Source: Nitrospirillum amazonense
GTDB lineage: Bacteria; Pseudomonadota; Alphaproteobacteria; Azospirillales; Azospirillaceae
Direction of reading: 5' to 3'
DNA: 64,000 nt
Assembly (NCBI RefSeq): GCF_007828035.1
Contig: NZ_VITV01000010.1
Location: 1-64,000, forward strand
Shown here: positions 26,360-34,841 of the stretch, in pieces
Numbering within the stretch: position 1 is the first letter of the stretch
Layout: each line of letters starts with the position of its first letter
Translations under genes and position numbers: made by a program
The notes under the pieces: model-generated
What the model was told of the DNA's origin: nothing
What the model saw: only the letters and a program-made list of their open reading frames with translations
Databases searched by the model: none

Positions 26360-28903
26360 GTGGGACGCCGCCCGGGGGATGTGACAGTGACCAGCGTGAC
26401 CAGAGACCAGGCCGGCGGCGACGCCGTGGCCAGCCAGAGCATTCGTGCGCCCGGTGAAGCGCGCCGGTTGTCGGTGAAGGGCCCGGCGGGCGGCGTCACG
26501 GGGCGGTGGGTGGTTTATCAACTGCACTGGCTGCTGGGCATCACGCTGGGCTTTGTGCTGGCCCTGATGGGCATCACCGGCGCCACCATGAGTTTCGAAG
26601 ACCAGATCATGCGGGCGCTGAGCCCCGGCGTGATCACGGTGGCGCCGCGCGAGGCGCCGGTGCTGGCGCCCGACGCGCTGCTGGCCCGGGTGCGCGAGCA
26701 GCGGCCCGACACGCGGGTGGAAGGCGTGTTCCTGTCCGCCCGCAAGGATGAGGCGGCGCGCGTGCTGTTCGCCGGCGGCATGGGCGGCAACCGGGGGGAA
26801 CGCGCCTATGTCGACCCCTATGACGGCACGGTGCTGGGCCGCGCGACGGGGGAGGAGTTCTTCGCCTTCGTCCGCCGGCTGCACCGCTGGCTGGCCCTAC
26901 CCGGCAACGGCGACGGCATCGGCCGGCAGATCACCGGCGCCGCCGTCATGGCCCTGCTGTTCTTCTGCCTCTCGGGCCTGTATCTGCGCTGGCCCCGCCG
27001 GCCACTGGACTGGCGGGCCTGGCTGGCGCTGGACACGGGGGCCAAGGGCCGCGCCTTCCTGTGGTCCTTGCACGCCGTCATCGGCACCTGGGTGCTGCTG
27101 GTCTATCTGGTCATCGGCCTGACCGGACTGTGGTGGTCCTACGACTGGTACCGCGACGCGGCCGTCCAACTACTGACCGGCCAACCGCTGCCGGCGCGCG
27201 AGGAAGGCCCGAAAGGTGGGAAGGGCGGCCGGGAGCGAGGCAAGAACGAGGCCGACCCCGTTTCCGTCGATACCGCCTGGGCCGCCTTCCTAGCGCGCGA
27301 GGGCGACCATTACGCCATGGCGCTGCTAACCCCGCCGGGCAAGCCGGGCGGCCCCACCCGCGTGCGCTATCGCCCCCTGGGCGCGCCGGCGGACCAGGCC
27401 TATGACGAGATGGTGCTCGACACCGCCACGGGCGCCGTGACGTCGGAAAGCCATTACGCGGACAAGAAGCTGGGCGCCCAGTTGCTGGCCGGGGTGCTGA
27501 CCGTGCACCGGGGCACCTATTTCGGCACCGGGGGTGCCGTGGTGTTCATGGCCGCGGCCGGGGCCATGCCCCTGTTCACCATCACCGGCCTGCTGATGTA
27601 CCTGGATCGCCGCCGCAAGAAGAAGGCGGTGCGCTTGGCCATGGGAGCCGCGTCCACAATCCTGCCCACACCCATCCCACCCACTGGGGCCAGCAGCACC
27701 ACCCTGACCGTCGCCTACGCCAGCCAGACGGGCACGGCGGAGCAGCTGGCCTGGCGCACGGCCGGCGCGCTGCGCGACGGCGGGCTGGCGCCCGAGGTGC
27801 TGCCGCTGGCCAAGCTGGATCCGAAGACCCTGCGCGGCCGCCTGCTGGTGGTGGCCAGCACCTATGGCGAGGGGGAGCCGCCGGACGACGCCCGCGCCTT
27901 CGCCAGGAAGCGCATGGGCAGCCCCGCCGATCTGGCCGGTGTGGCGTTCGCAGTGCTGGCCCTGGGTGACCGGCAGTATGAGACCTTCTGTGGCTTCGGC
28001 CGCGCGTTGGACCGCTGGCTGGGCGACAGCGGCGCCACCCGCCTGTTCGAGCCCGTGCTGGTGGACGACAACAACGCCGAGGCCCTGCACCAGTGGCAGG
28101 AGCAGCTGCGGAGCATCGGGGCCGGCACCGCGCCTGACTGGGCGCCGGACGCATACGGCCGCTGGCGCCTGGTGGAGCGCCGGCTGCTGAACCCAGGCAG
28201 CCCGGGCGGCCCCGCCTATCACCTGTCGCTGGAGCCCCTGGACCAGCCCCTGCCCCTTTGGGCCGCCGGCGACATCGCCCAGATCCTGCCCGGCAACGAC
28301 GCCAGCGCCCATCACCGCGACTATTCCATCGCCAGCCTGCCATCCTCCGGCCGCCTGGACCTGCTGGTGCGCCAGCAGACGCGGCCCGACGGCACCTTGG
28401 GCCTGGGTTCCGGCTGGCTGACCGCCGGTATCGCGGTAGGGGATGAGGTGCGCCTGCGCCTGCGGCCCAACCCCAGCTTCCACGCCCCGGCGGCGGCGGT
28501 GCCCATGATCCTGATCGGTGCCGGCACCGGCTTGGCCGGCCTGCGCGGCCACCTCAAGCACCGCCAAATGCTGCGCCAGGGCGACGCCTGGCTGCTGTTC
28601 GGGGAGCGACATGCCGCCACCGACGCCTGGCATGCTGAGGAGATCGCTGCCTGGCAGGCGGACGGCACGCTGGCGCGCGTGGACCTGGTCTATTCCCGTG
28701 ACGGCCAGGGCTATGTCCAGGACCGCCTGGCGGCCCTTGGCGACACGGTGCGCGAATGGGTGGATCGGGGCACCGTCCTCTATGTCTGCGGCAGCCTTGA
28801 AGGCATGGCCCCAGGCGTCGACCAGGCGCTGGAGACCATCCTGGGCCGCGACCGCCTGGACGCGCTGACGGCCGAGGGGCGCTATCGCCGGGATGTGTAC
28901 TGA
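26360..28903 (+). CDS. PepSY membrane domain fused to flavodoxin and NADPH-flavin reductase
   Basis: 847 residues from a GTG; further in-frame GTG starts at 26384 and 26390 are possible. Residues about 45-430 hold a PepSY_TM region with four membrane helices (WLLGITLGFVLALMGITGA; AAVMALLFFCLSGLYL; GTWVLLVYLVIGLTGLWW; AMPLFTITGLLMYL). Residues about 455-600 are a flavodoxin (TVAYASQTGTAEQLA, VVASTYGEGEPPDDA, LALGDRQYETFCGFG). The last 240 residues are a sulfite-reductase-like FAD/NADPH module (HRDYSIASLPS, LIGAGTGLAGLRGHL, YVCGSLEGMAPGV). It should carry electrons from NADPH across the membrane, most likely to reduce ferric siderophores. Confidence 0.88.
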   Translation: MGRRPGDVTVTSVTRDQAGGDAVASQSIRAPGEARRLSVKGPAGGVTGRWVVYQLHWLLGITLGFVLALMGITGATMSFEDQIMRALSPGVITVAPREAPVLAPDALLARVREQRPDTRVEGVFLSARKDEAARVLFAGGMGGNRGERAYVDPYDGTVLGRATGEEFFAFVRRLHRWLALPGNGDGIGRQITGAAVMALLFFCLSGLYLRWPRRPLDWRAWLALDTGAKGRAFLWSLHAVIGTWVLLVYLVIGLTGLWWSYDWYRDAAVQLLTGQPLPAREEGPKGGKGGRERGKNEADPVSVDTAWAAFLAREGDHYAMALLTPPGKPGGPTRVRYRPLGAPADQAYDEMVLDTATGAVTSESHYADKKLGAQLLAGVLTVHRGTYFGTGGAVVFMAAAGAMPLFTITGLLMYLDRRRKKKAVRLAMGAASTILPTPIPPTGASSTTLTVAYASQTGTAEQLAWRTAGALRDGGLAPEVLPLAKLDPKTLRGRLLVVASTYGEGEPPDDARAFARKRMGSPADLAGVAFAVLALGDRQYETFCGFGRALDRWLGDSGATRLFEPVLVDDNNAEALHQWQEQLRSIGAGTAPDWAPDAYGRWRLVERRLLNPGSPGGPAYHLSLEPLDQPLPLWAAGDIAQILPGNDASAHHRDYSIASLPSSGRLDLLVRQQTRPDGTLGLGSGWLTAGIAVGDEVRLRLRPNPSFHAPAAAVPMILIGAGTGLAGLRGHLKHRQMLRQGDAWLLFGERHAATDAWHAEEIAAWQADGTLARVDLVYSRDGQGYVQDRLAALGDTVREWVDRGTVLYVCGSLEGMAPGVDQALETILGRDRLDALTAEGRYRRDVY

Positions 28904-28907
28904 TACC

Positions 28908-28930
28908 TGCGCGCGATTACGTCGCGCGCA
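28908..28930. terminator. Stem-loop between convergent reductase and lacI-type genes
   Basis: 9-bp stem TGCGCGCGA / TCGCGCGCA with loop TTACG. It overlaps the last codons of the lacI-type gene. Confidence 0.6.
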
Positions 28931-29966
28931 CGACTAACCTAGTCGGCAGGATCAGCGAGTCCGGATGCTCGCCATTGATCAGCGCCAGCACGGCCTGCGC
29001 CAGCCGTACCCCGCCCTCCGTCCAGTCCTGGTGCACCGAGGTCAGGGCCGGCGTGTGGAAGGCGGCCATGGGGGTGTCGTCGTAGCCGATGACAGACACG
29101 TCGTCCGGCACGGTCAGCTTCGCCTCTGTCAGGGCGCGCATGGCGCCCAGCGCGATGGCGTCGCTGCAGGCAAAGATGCCATCGAATCCACCTGGCGTAT
29201 CGGTCAGCAGGCCCCGCACCGCCGCCACGCCGGCGTTGAAGGTGAAGTCGCACGGCGCCAGCGCCACCAGCACCGCCCCGGCCGACGCCAGGGTTTCGGT
29301 GAAGCCGTGCAGGCGCTCGGCATTCTCGCGGTGACGGGTGTCGCCCAGGAAGACCAGGCGGCGGCGGCCGGTCTCGATCAAGCGGGCGGCAGCCAGCGCC
29401 CCGCCCTGGTGATTGTCGCTGCCCACGAAGACGGGATCCACACCCGGCTGGGGGGCGCCCCACACCACCAGCGGCACGCCCATGGGCAGCAGCTGGCGCA
29501 CGGCCGTGTCGTCGGCGCCCTGGCCCAGCAGGATTGCGCCGTCGGCCGCCTGCACGGCGGCGGCCGGCTGCGACTGGCCGGTGGTCAGCAGCACGTTGTA
29601 ACCGGCCGTGGTCAGTTCCTGGCAGATGCCGCCCAGCAGATCCAAGGGAAAGGGGCCGGACATGGGGCGTTCCGGCGTGGGTTTCATGTCCACCACCACG
29701 GCGATGGTGTGGCTGCGCTGCAGGCGCAGGTTCCGGGCCGTGGCGTTGAAGCGGTAGCCCATTTCCCGCGCCAGGTCCTGGATGCGGCGGCGCGTGTCCT
29801 CACGCACGGACGGGCTGTCCCGCAGGGCGCGGGACACGGTGATGATGGAGACCTGCGCCCGTTCCGCCAGGTCGGCCATGGTCAGGCGCGCGGCGTCACC
29901 GGGGACAGCATCCGCCATTAAGGACGAAGCCGCCGGGCGGCTGGACTTGGCGGGGCGCGGGCTCAT
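28917..29966 (-). CDS. LacI-family transcriptional regulator
   Basis: 349 residues. Helix-turn-helix and hinge: LTMADLAERAQVSIITVSRAL then MGYRFNATARNLRLQ. The rest is a periplasmic-binding-protein-like sensor (TIAVVVDMKPTP; DGIFACSDAIALGAMRALTE; SVIGYDDTPMAAFHTPALTSV). It diverges from a TonB receptor gene that heads a disaccharide operon, and several ATCGAT-centred boxes sit in the shared intergenic region. Repression released by an imported sugar is the likely mode. Confidence 0.9.
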   Translation of the reverse strand: MSPRPAKSSRPAASSLMADAVPGDAARLTMADLAERAQVSIITVSRALRDSPSVREDTRRRIQDLAREMGYRFNATARNLRLQRSHTIAVVVDMKPTPERPMSGPFPLDLLGGICQELTTAGYNVLLTTGQSQPAAAVQAADGAILLGQGADDTAVRQLLPMGVPLVVWGAPQPGVDPVFVGSDNHQGGALAAARLIETGRRRLVFLGDTRHRENAERLHGFTETLASAGAVLVALAPCDFTFNAGVAAVRGLLTDTPGGFDGIFACSDAIALGAMRALTEAKLTVPDDVSVIGYDDTPMAAFHTPALTSVHQDWTEGGVRLAQAVLALINGEHPDSLILPTRLVVRAT

Positions 29967-30249
29967 CAGCGGGTCCGAAACGAGAAAGAAAGCCGGGAAG
30001 AAGGAACATCCCCATAAACGGACATTCCGGGTGATGACTGTTTCATAAACCCACTGTGCTTGCCAGACGAGGCCTTGCCAAGCGCGGGCTGGTCCTGCCC
30101 GGCGGCGGTATCGAGTCGTCGTCCAGTCCCATATGCGGATAGACGTTCCGCCCGGCCCAATCCCCTATCCTCCCTCTTTCCGCAGGTGAACCCGCGCCCA
30201 TTCCCGGCCAGGGTCTACGCTTGTTCCACAGCCCAGCCCTAGCATTGAA

Positions 30250-30263
30250 TGACATCGATAACA
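30250..30263. promoter_or_regulatory. Distal LacI-type operator
   Basis: TGACATCGATAACA, the reverse complement of a hybrid of the two downstream boxes (TGTTATCGATGTCA). It is centred about 370 bases upstream of the receptor ATG, a spacing that would allow DNA looping to the proximal cluster. Confidence 0.6.
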
Positions 30264-30449
30264 ATAGTAACGGCCCACCTTACCCCGCATGAGGGAAGGA
30301 GGACGATACTGATATGCCAAGAGTTTGAAGGAAACGCGACACATCCAGGATTTATGCTGCGTTTGCGAAGTGCAGGCGCAGCAATATTGGCCCCGTCCAC
30401 GCCCTGGTGTTGCGCCGTTGCATCGCCCACCGCCCTCGTGAATTCCAAA

Positions 30450-30496
30450 TGACATCGATGTCTTGTTATCGATGTCATTCGATGTTATCGATGGCC
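30450..30496. promoter_or_regulatory. Proximal cluster of three LacI-type operators
   Basis: TGACATCGATGTCT (30450-30463), TGTTATCGATGTCA (30464-30477) and TGTTATCGATGGCC (30483-30496). All share the palindromic ATCGAT centre of LacI-family sites. Confidence 0.65.
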
Positions 30497-30624
30497 CCAT
30501 TCAAGCAGGGGTGGTAGGCGATCCAACCAGGGCGTGCCATCCCGATAAGAAGCCTTGGGTCAGGGCGCGACGGGGCGAGCCAGTCCAAGTCACGATCACC
30601 ACCAAGACATAAGGGGAGGGAAGA

Positions 30625-33102
30625 ATGTCACATCCTCACAGGATAGGTGCGTTGTTGGGCGGCGTCGCGCTGGCGGCCCTGCTGATGCCGGCCGTTGGCT
30701 TGGCGCAAACGGCGGCCACCACGGCCACGAACACCGCACCGGCGCCGCAGGCCGCCGGCGCCGTGGACGAGCTTCAGGAAATCATCGTCACCGGCACCGC
30801 GCGCAGCGACGGCATGAAGAAGCTGGACGCCAGCTTCGCCATCAGCACCATCAAGGCCGAGGACATCGTCGCCCAGCAGCCCAACGGCACCGCCGACCTG
30901 CTGAAGCTGACGCCCGGCCTGTGGGTGGAATCCACCAGCGGCACGGCCGGCCCCAACATCGACGTGCGCGGTTTCCCGGGCGGCGGCGACGCGCCCTTCA
31001 TCACCATGCAGATCGACGGCTCGCCCATCTACCCGGCACCCACGCTGTCCTTCATGGACAACTCCACCCTCATCCGCCTGGACGACACGGTGGAGCGGGT
31101 GGAGGTGCTGCGCGGCGGTCCGGCCACCGTCTTCTCCAACGCCCAGCCGGGCGCCACGGTGAACTTCATCCAGCGCAAGGGCACGGACACCCCCGAGGGC
31201 AGCATCCGCCTGACCGTGGGTGACGAGGGTCTGTACCGCGTCGACACCTATTACGGCGGCCCCATCACCAAGGACCTGAACTTCATGGTCGGCGGCTTCT
31301 ACCGCTACAATGAGGGCATCCGCAGCACCCAGTTCCCTGCCGATGACGGCGGGCAGGTGGTGGCCAACATCACCAAGAAGTTCGAGAATGGCGAGTTCAC
31401 GTTCTACGGCCGCCGCACGGACGACAAGAACGCCTTCTACACCGCCATCCCGCTGGTCAGCAGCAACGGCGGCAAGAACATCTCGGCCTTCCCCGGCACC
31501 GATCCGGGCACCTTCAGCCTGTACAGCAACGACGTCCGCAACGTCACCATCGAGACCGGCCCCGGCCAGTCCAAGAACGTGGACATCGGCGACGGCCGCG
31601 GCATCCAGCTGACCACCCTGGGCAACACCCTGGATTTGGACCTGAAGGGCTGGCAGCTCAGCAACAAGATGAACTTCGTCACCGGCCGGGCCTTCACCCA
31701 GTCGGAATTCACGGGCTCCAACCCCGAGACGCTGGGCCAGTTCATCAGCGACACCGTGACCTCGGCCAACGCCAACGCCGCCGTGGTGGCGGCGGCCGGC
31801 GGCATCGCCACCGGCGGCTCGGCCAAGATCGTCGGCTCGGGCGCCGCCCTGACCAACATGAACCAGCAGGTCATCGCCGTGGGCATGTGGTCGGTGGACA
31901 AGCGCATCCAGTCCTTCACCGACGACGCCCGCCTCAGCCATGAGCTGTTCCCCGGCAATACCCTGACGGTGGGCGCCTACTTCGCCCAGTATTCGTCCAA
32001 GGACCAGTGGTACCTGGGCAACAACTACCTGCTGACCATGCAGAACCACCCGCAGGCGGTGGACGTGGTGCTGAACAACGGCGCCAAGGCCTCGCGCGGC
32101 GGCCTGACCTCCGGTTCCTTCTACGCGCTGGACGCCAGCTACGACGGCACCGCCGTGGCGGGCTTCATCTCCGACGAATGGAAGATCACGCCGGACCTGC
32201 GCCTGGACGCCGGTTTCCGCATGGAACACCAGAGCATCAACGGCACCATCAGCAACGACAGCACCGGCGACCTGGATAACAACCCGCTGACGCTGTACGA
32301 CAACGCCGCCAGTTACACCAACGGCACCTACTACGGCGTCAGTTCCCACCGGACGGAGCCGTCGTGGACCGTCGGCGCCAACTACTACCTGACCGACGAC
32401 CTCAGCGTGTACGCCCGCGTCAACAGCGGCCACGAGTTCCCGCAGTTCGACGCCCTGCGCGGCGGCGACTACCAGATGGTCAACATCCGGCAGCAGGAAG
32501 TGGGCCTGAAGACGTCGTCACACTATTACAGCGCCTACGTCACCGGCTTCCACAACACCTTCTCCGGCCTCTTGTACCAGGCCGAGGTGGTGAACCCCGA
32601 CGGCAGCGGCAGCCTGATCAACGAGATCTATGGATCGGAAGCCTGGGGTGCGGAGTTTGAACTGGCGGTGCGGCCCGTCACCAACCTGACGGTCAGCTTC
32701 CGCGGCACCTATCTGGATGCCAAGTACCAGGACAACCCCACTTTCAACGGCGACCAGGTGCTGCGCCAGCCCAAGTTCCAGTTCTCCATCGCGCCGTCGT
32801 ACGAGATCCCGCTGGACTGGGCCAGCCTGCGCCTGTTTGGCACCTACACCCATGTGGGCGACCGCTACGGCGACCCGAACAACCAGCAGCCGCTGCCGGC
32901 CTACGACACCCTGGACCTGGGCGTCTCGGCCGAGTTCGACCGCTACACCGTCCAGCTGACCGGCACCAACCTGACGGACGAGTTGGGCATCACCGAGGGC
33001 AACGCCCGCGTGGTCGGGTCCGGCACCAGCAGCAGTGGCGTCTTCCTGGGCCGCCCGCTGTTCGGCCGGTCCATCCACCTGAGTGCCGCGGCCAAGTTCT
33101 GA
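30625..33102 (+). CDS. TonB-dependent outer-membrane receptor (sugar type)
   Basis: 825 residues. Signal peptide about 1-28 (ending VGLAQ). A plug domain begins with the TonB-box-like segment LQEIIVTGTAR; NIDVRGFPGGGDAPF and VERVEVLRGGPATVFSNAQPG are typical plug motifs. A long beta-barrel ends in the aromatic-type terminus SIHLSAAAKF. Position at the head of an operon with MFS permease, GH65 phosphorylase and beta-phosphoglucomutase indicates uptake of a glucosyl oligosaccharide rather than a siderophore. Controlled probably by the divergent LacI-type regulator. Confidence 0.9.
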   Translation: MSHPHRIGALLGGVALAALLMPAVGLAQTAATTATNTAPAPQAAGAVDELQEIIVTGTARSDGMKKLDASFAISTIKAEDIVAQQPNGTADLLKLTPGLWVESTSGTAGPNIDVRGFPGGGDAPFITMQIDGSPIYPAPTLSFMDNSTLIRLDDTVERVEVLRGGPATVFSNAQPGATVNFIQRKGTDTPEGSIRLTVGDEGLYRVDTYYGGPITKDLNFMVGGFYRYNEGIRSTQFPADDGGQVVANITKKFENGEFTFYGRRTDDKNAFYTAIPLVSSNGGKNISAFPGTDPGTFSLYSNDVRNVTIETGPGQSKNVDIGDGRGIQLTTLGNTLDLDLKGWQLSNKMNFVTGRAFTQSEFTGSNPETLGQFISDTVTSANANAAVVAAAGGIATGGSAKIVGSGAALTNMNQQVIAVGMWSVDKRIQSFTDDARLSHELFPGNTLTVGAYFAQYSSKDQWYLGNNYLLTMQNHPQAVDVVLNNGAKASRGGLTSGSFYALDASYDGTAVAGFISDEWKITPDLRLDAGFRMEHQSINGTISNDSTGDLDNNPLTLYDNAASYTNGTYYGVSSHRTEPSWTVGANYYLTDDLSVYARVNSGHEFPQFDALRGGDYQMVNIRQQEVGLKTSSHYYSAYVTGFHNTFSGLLYQAEVVNPDGSGSLINEIYGSEAWGAEFELAVRPVTNLTVSFRGTYLDAKYQDNPTFNGDQVLRQPKFQFSIAPSYEIPLDWASLRLFGTYTHVGDRYGDPNNQQPLPAYDTLDLGVSAEFDRYTVQLTGTNLTDELGITEGNARVVGSGTSSSGVFLGRPLFGRSIHLSAAAKF

Positions 33103-33180
33103 CCGCGGATTGATTAGGGGCGCCGTCCGCGGGGCGGCCCCCCTCCGGTACGGGGCCGTCGCCCCGAAGACGGCCTCTGG

Positions 33181-33219
33181 GGATGGGCGGGCATTGCCCC
33201 GATCTTTGCCCGCCCATCC
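33181..33219 (+). terminator. Strong stem-loop between receptor and MFS genes
   Basis: 13-bp stem GGATGGGCGGGCA / TGCCCGCCCATCC, 13-base loop, followed by TCCTTTTCC. It may partly terminate transcription so that the receptor is made in excess over downstream genes. Confidence 0.7.
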
Positions 33220-33272
33220 TCCTTTTCCATTCGGCTCCTTTTCCTTCGGCCTACAGTGAAGGTGACCATCCC

Positions 33273-34742
33273 GTGTCCAGCGCCGCCTCCCTCACCTCCG
33301 CCCCCCCCGGCCCGCCCGCGTTGACGGAAACCGACATCCCGGCCCGGCTGGATCGCCTGCCCTGGGGCCGGTTCCACAGCCTGGTGGTGGCCGCACTGGG
33401 CATCACCTGGGTGCTGGACGGGCTGGAGGTCACGCTGGCAGGTGCCGTCGCCGGCGCCATGAAGGAAAGCCCGTCGCTGGCGCTGAACAACGCCCAGGTT
33501 TCGGCCGCCAGCAGCGCCTATCTCATCGGCTGCGTGCTGGGCGGCCTGTTCTTCGGCTGGCTGACCGACAGGCTGGGCCGCAAGAAGCTGTTCAGCATCA
33601 CCCTGCTGGTCTACCTGACCGCCACCGCCGCCACCGCCTTCAGCTGGGATTTCACCAGCCTGCTTCTGTTCCGCTTCATCACCGGGGCCGGCATCGGCGG
33701 CGAATACGTGGCCATCAATTCCACCATCCAGGAACTGATTCCCGCCCGCGCGCGCGGCTGGGTTACCCTGGTCATCAACGGCAGCTACTGGCTGGGTGCC
33801 GCCCTGGGCGCCATCGGCGCCGTCGTCCTGCTGGATCCGGGCTTACTGGGGCCGGACATGGGCTGGCGCGCCAGCTTCTTCACCGGCGCCGTGCTGGGCC
33901 TGTTCATCCTGCTGCTGCGCCGCGCCATCCCGGAAAGCCCGCGCTGGCTGATGACCCATGGCCGCGTGCCGGAGGGTGAGGCCATCGTCGCCCGCATCGA
34001 GGCCGGCATCCAGGCCCAGGGCCTGACCCTGCCTCCCGCCGGCCCGCCGGTGCGCCTGCGTGAGCTGCGGACGGTATCAACCGCCGCCGTGGCCCGGTCG
34101 CTGCTGCGCGATTACGGCCGGCGCACGGTACTGGGCCTGTCGCTGATGACGGCCCAGGCCTTCTTCTACAACGCCATCTTCTTCACCGAGGCCCTGGTCC
34201 TGACCTCGTTCTTCGACGTGCCGTCCAGTTCCGTGGGCTGGTACATCCTGCCCTTCGCGGCCGGCAACTTCCTGGGCCCCCTGATCATCGGCCGCTTCTT
34301 CGACACCATCGGCCGCGTGCCCATGATCGCCGGCACCTACGCCCTGTCGGGTGTGCTGCTGATCGGCACCGGCATCCTGTTCCAGCAGGGCCTGCTGACC
34401 GCCACCACCATCACGCTGGCGTGGAGCGTCATCTTCTTCTTCGCCTCGGCCGCCGCCAGCTCCGCCTACCTGACGGTCAGCGAATGCTTCCCGTTGGAGA
34501 TCCGCGCCGTCGCCATCTCGCTGTTCTTCGCCTTCGGCACCGGCCTGGGCGGTGTCTGCGGCCCACTGGTGTTCGGCGCCCTGATCGACACCGGCTCCCG
34601 CACCAACGTGCTGTGGGGCTACGTCCTGGGCGCCGGCCTGATGATCGCCGCCGCCATCGCCGAACTGGTGCTGGGTGTGAAGGCGGAGGGCCGGTCGCTG
34701 GAAGACGTGGCTGCCCCGCTGTCTTCCACCCCGCACAGCTGA
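33273..34742 (+). CDS. MFS sugar transporter
   Basis: 489 residues from GTG 33273, chosen since AAGGTG lies eight bases upstream and the protein then starts with a normal cytoplasmic tail. Twelve membrane helices; FFGWLTDRLGRKKLF is the MFS signature between helices 2 and 3, and RFITGAGIGGEYVAINSTIQE is the sugar-porter-like helix 4 segment. It would carry the disaccharide from periplasm to cytoplasm for the GH65 enzyme encoded next. Confidence 0.88.
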   Translation: MSSAASLTSAPPGPPALTETDIPARLDRLPWGRFHSLVVAALGITWVLDGLEVTLAGAVAGAMKESPSLALNNAQVSAASSAYLIGCVLGGLFFGWLTDRLGRKKLFSITLLVYLTATAATAFSWDFTSLLLFRFITGAGIGGEYVAINSTIQELIPARARGWVTLVINGSYWLGAALGAIGAVVLLDPGLLGPDMGWRASFFTGAVLGLFILLLRRAIPESPRWLMTHGRVPEGEAIVARIEAGIQAQGLTLPPAGPPVRLRELRTVSTAAVARSLLRDYGRRTVLGLSLMTAQAFFYNAIFFTEALVLTSFFDVPSSSVGWYILPFAAGNFLGPLIIGRFFDTIGRVPMIAGTYALSGVLLIGTGILFQQGLLTATTITLAWSVIFFFASAAASSAYLTVSECFPLEIRAVAISLFFAFGTGLGGVCGPLVFGALIDTGSRTNVLWGYVLGAGLMIAAAIAELVLGVKAEGRSLEDVAAPLSSTPHS

Positions 34743-34800
34743 ACCATCCCTGCCGGAGGGAACCCAGGCCCCCTTGCCCGGGTTACCCCCCAGGCCACCT

Positions 34801-34830
34801 GCAGATCGAAACCCCGCAGATCGAAACCAC
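34801..34830 (+). repeat. Two 15-bp direct repeats before the GH65 gene
   Basis: GCAGATCGAAACCCC followed at once by GCAGATCGAAACCAC, ending 11 bases before the GTG start. Meaning unknown. Confidence 0.6.
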
Positions 34831-34841
34831 GTGGATCGCCC

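Larger units (their letters stand above)
29967..30624. other. 658-base divergent regulatory region of the disaccharide locus
   Basis: No gene is supported here. It holds the promoters for the lacI-type gene (minus) and the TonB receptor gene (plus), and four ATCGAT-centred 14-mers described separately. AAGGGGAGGG lies six bases before the receptor ATG. Confidence 0.7.
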
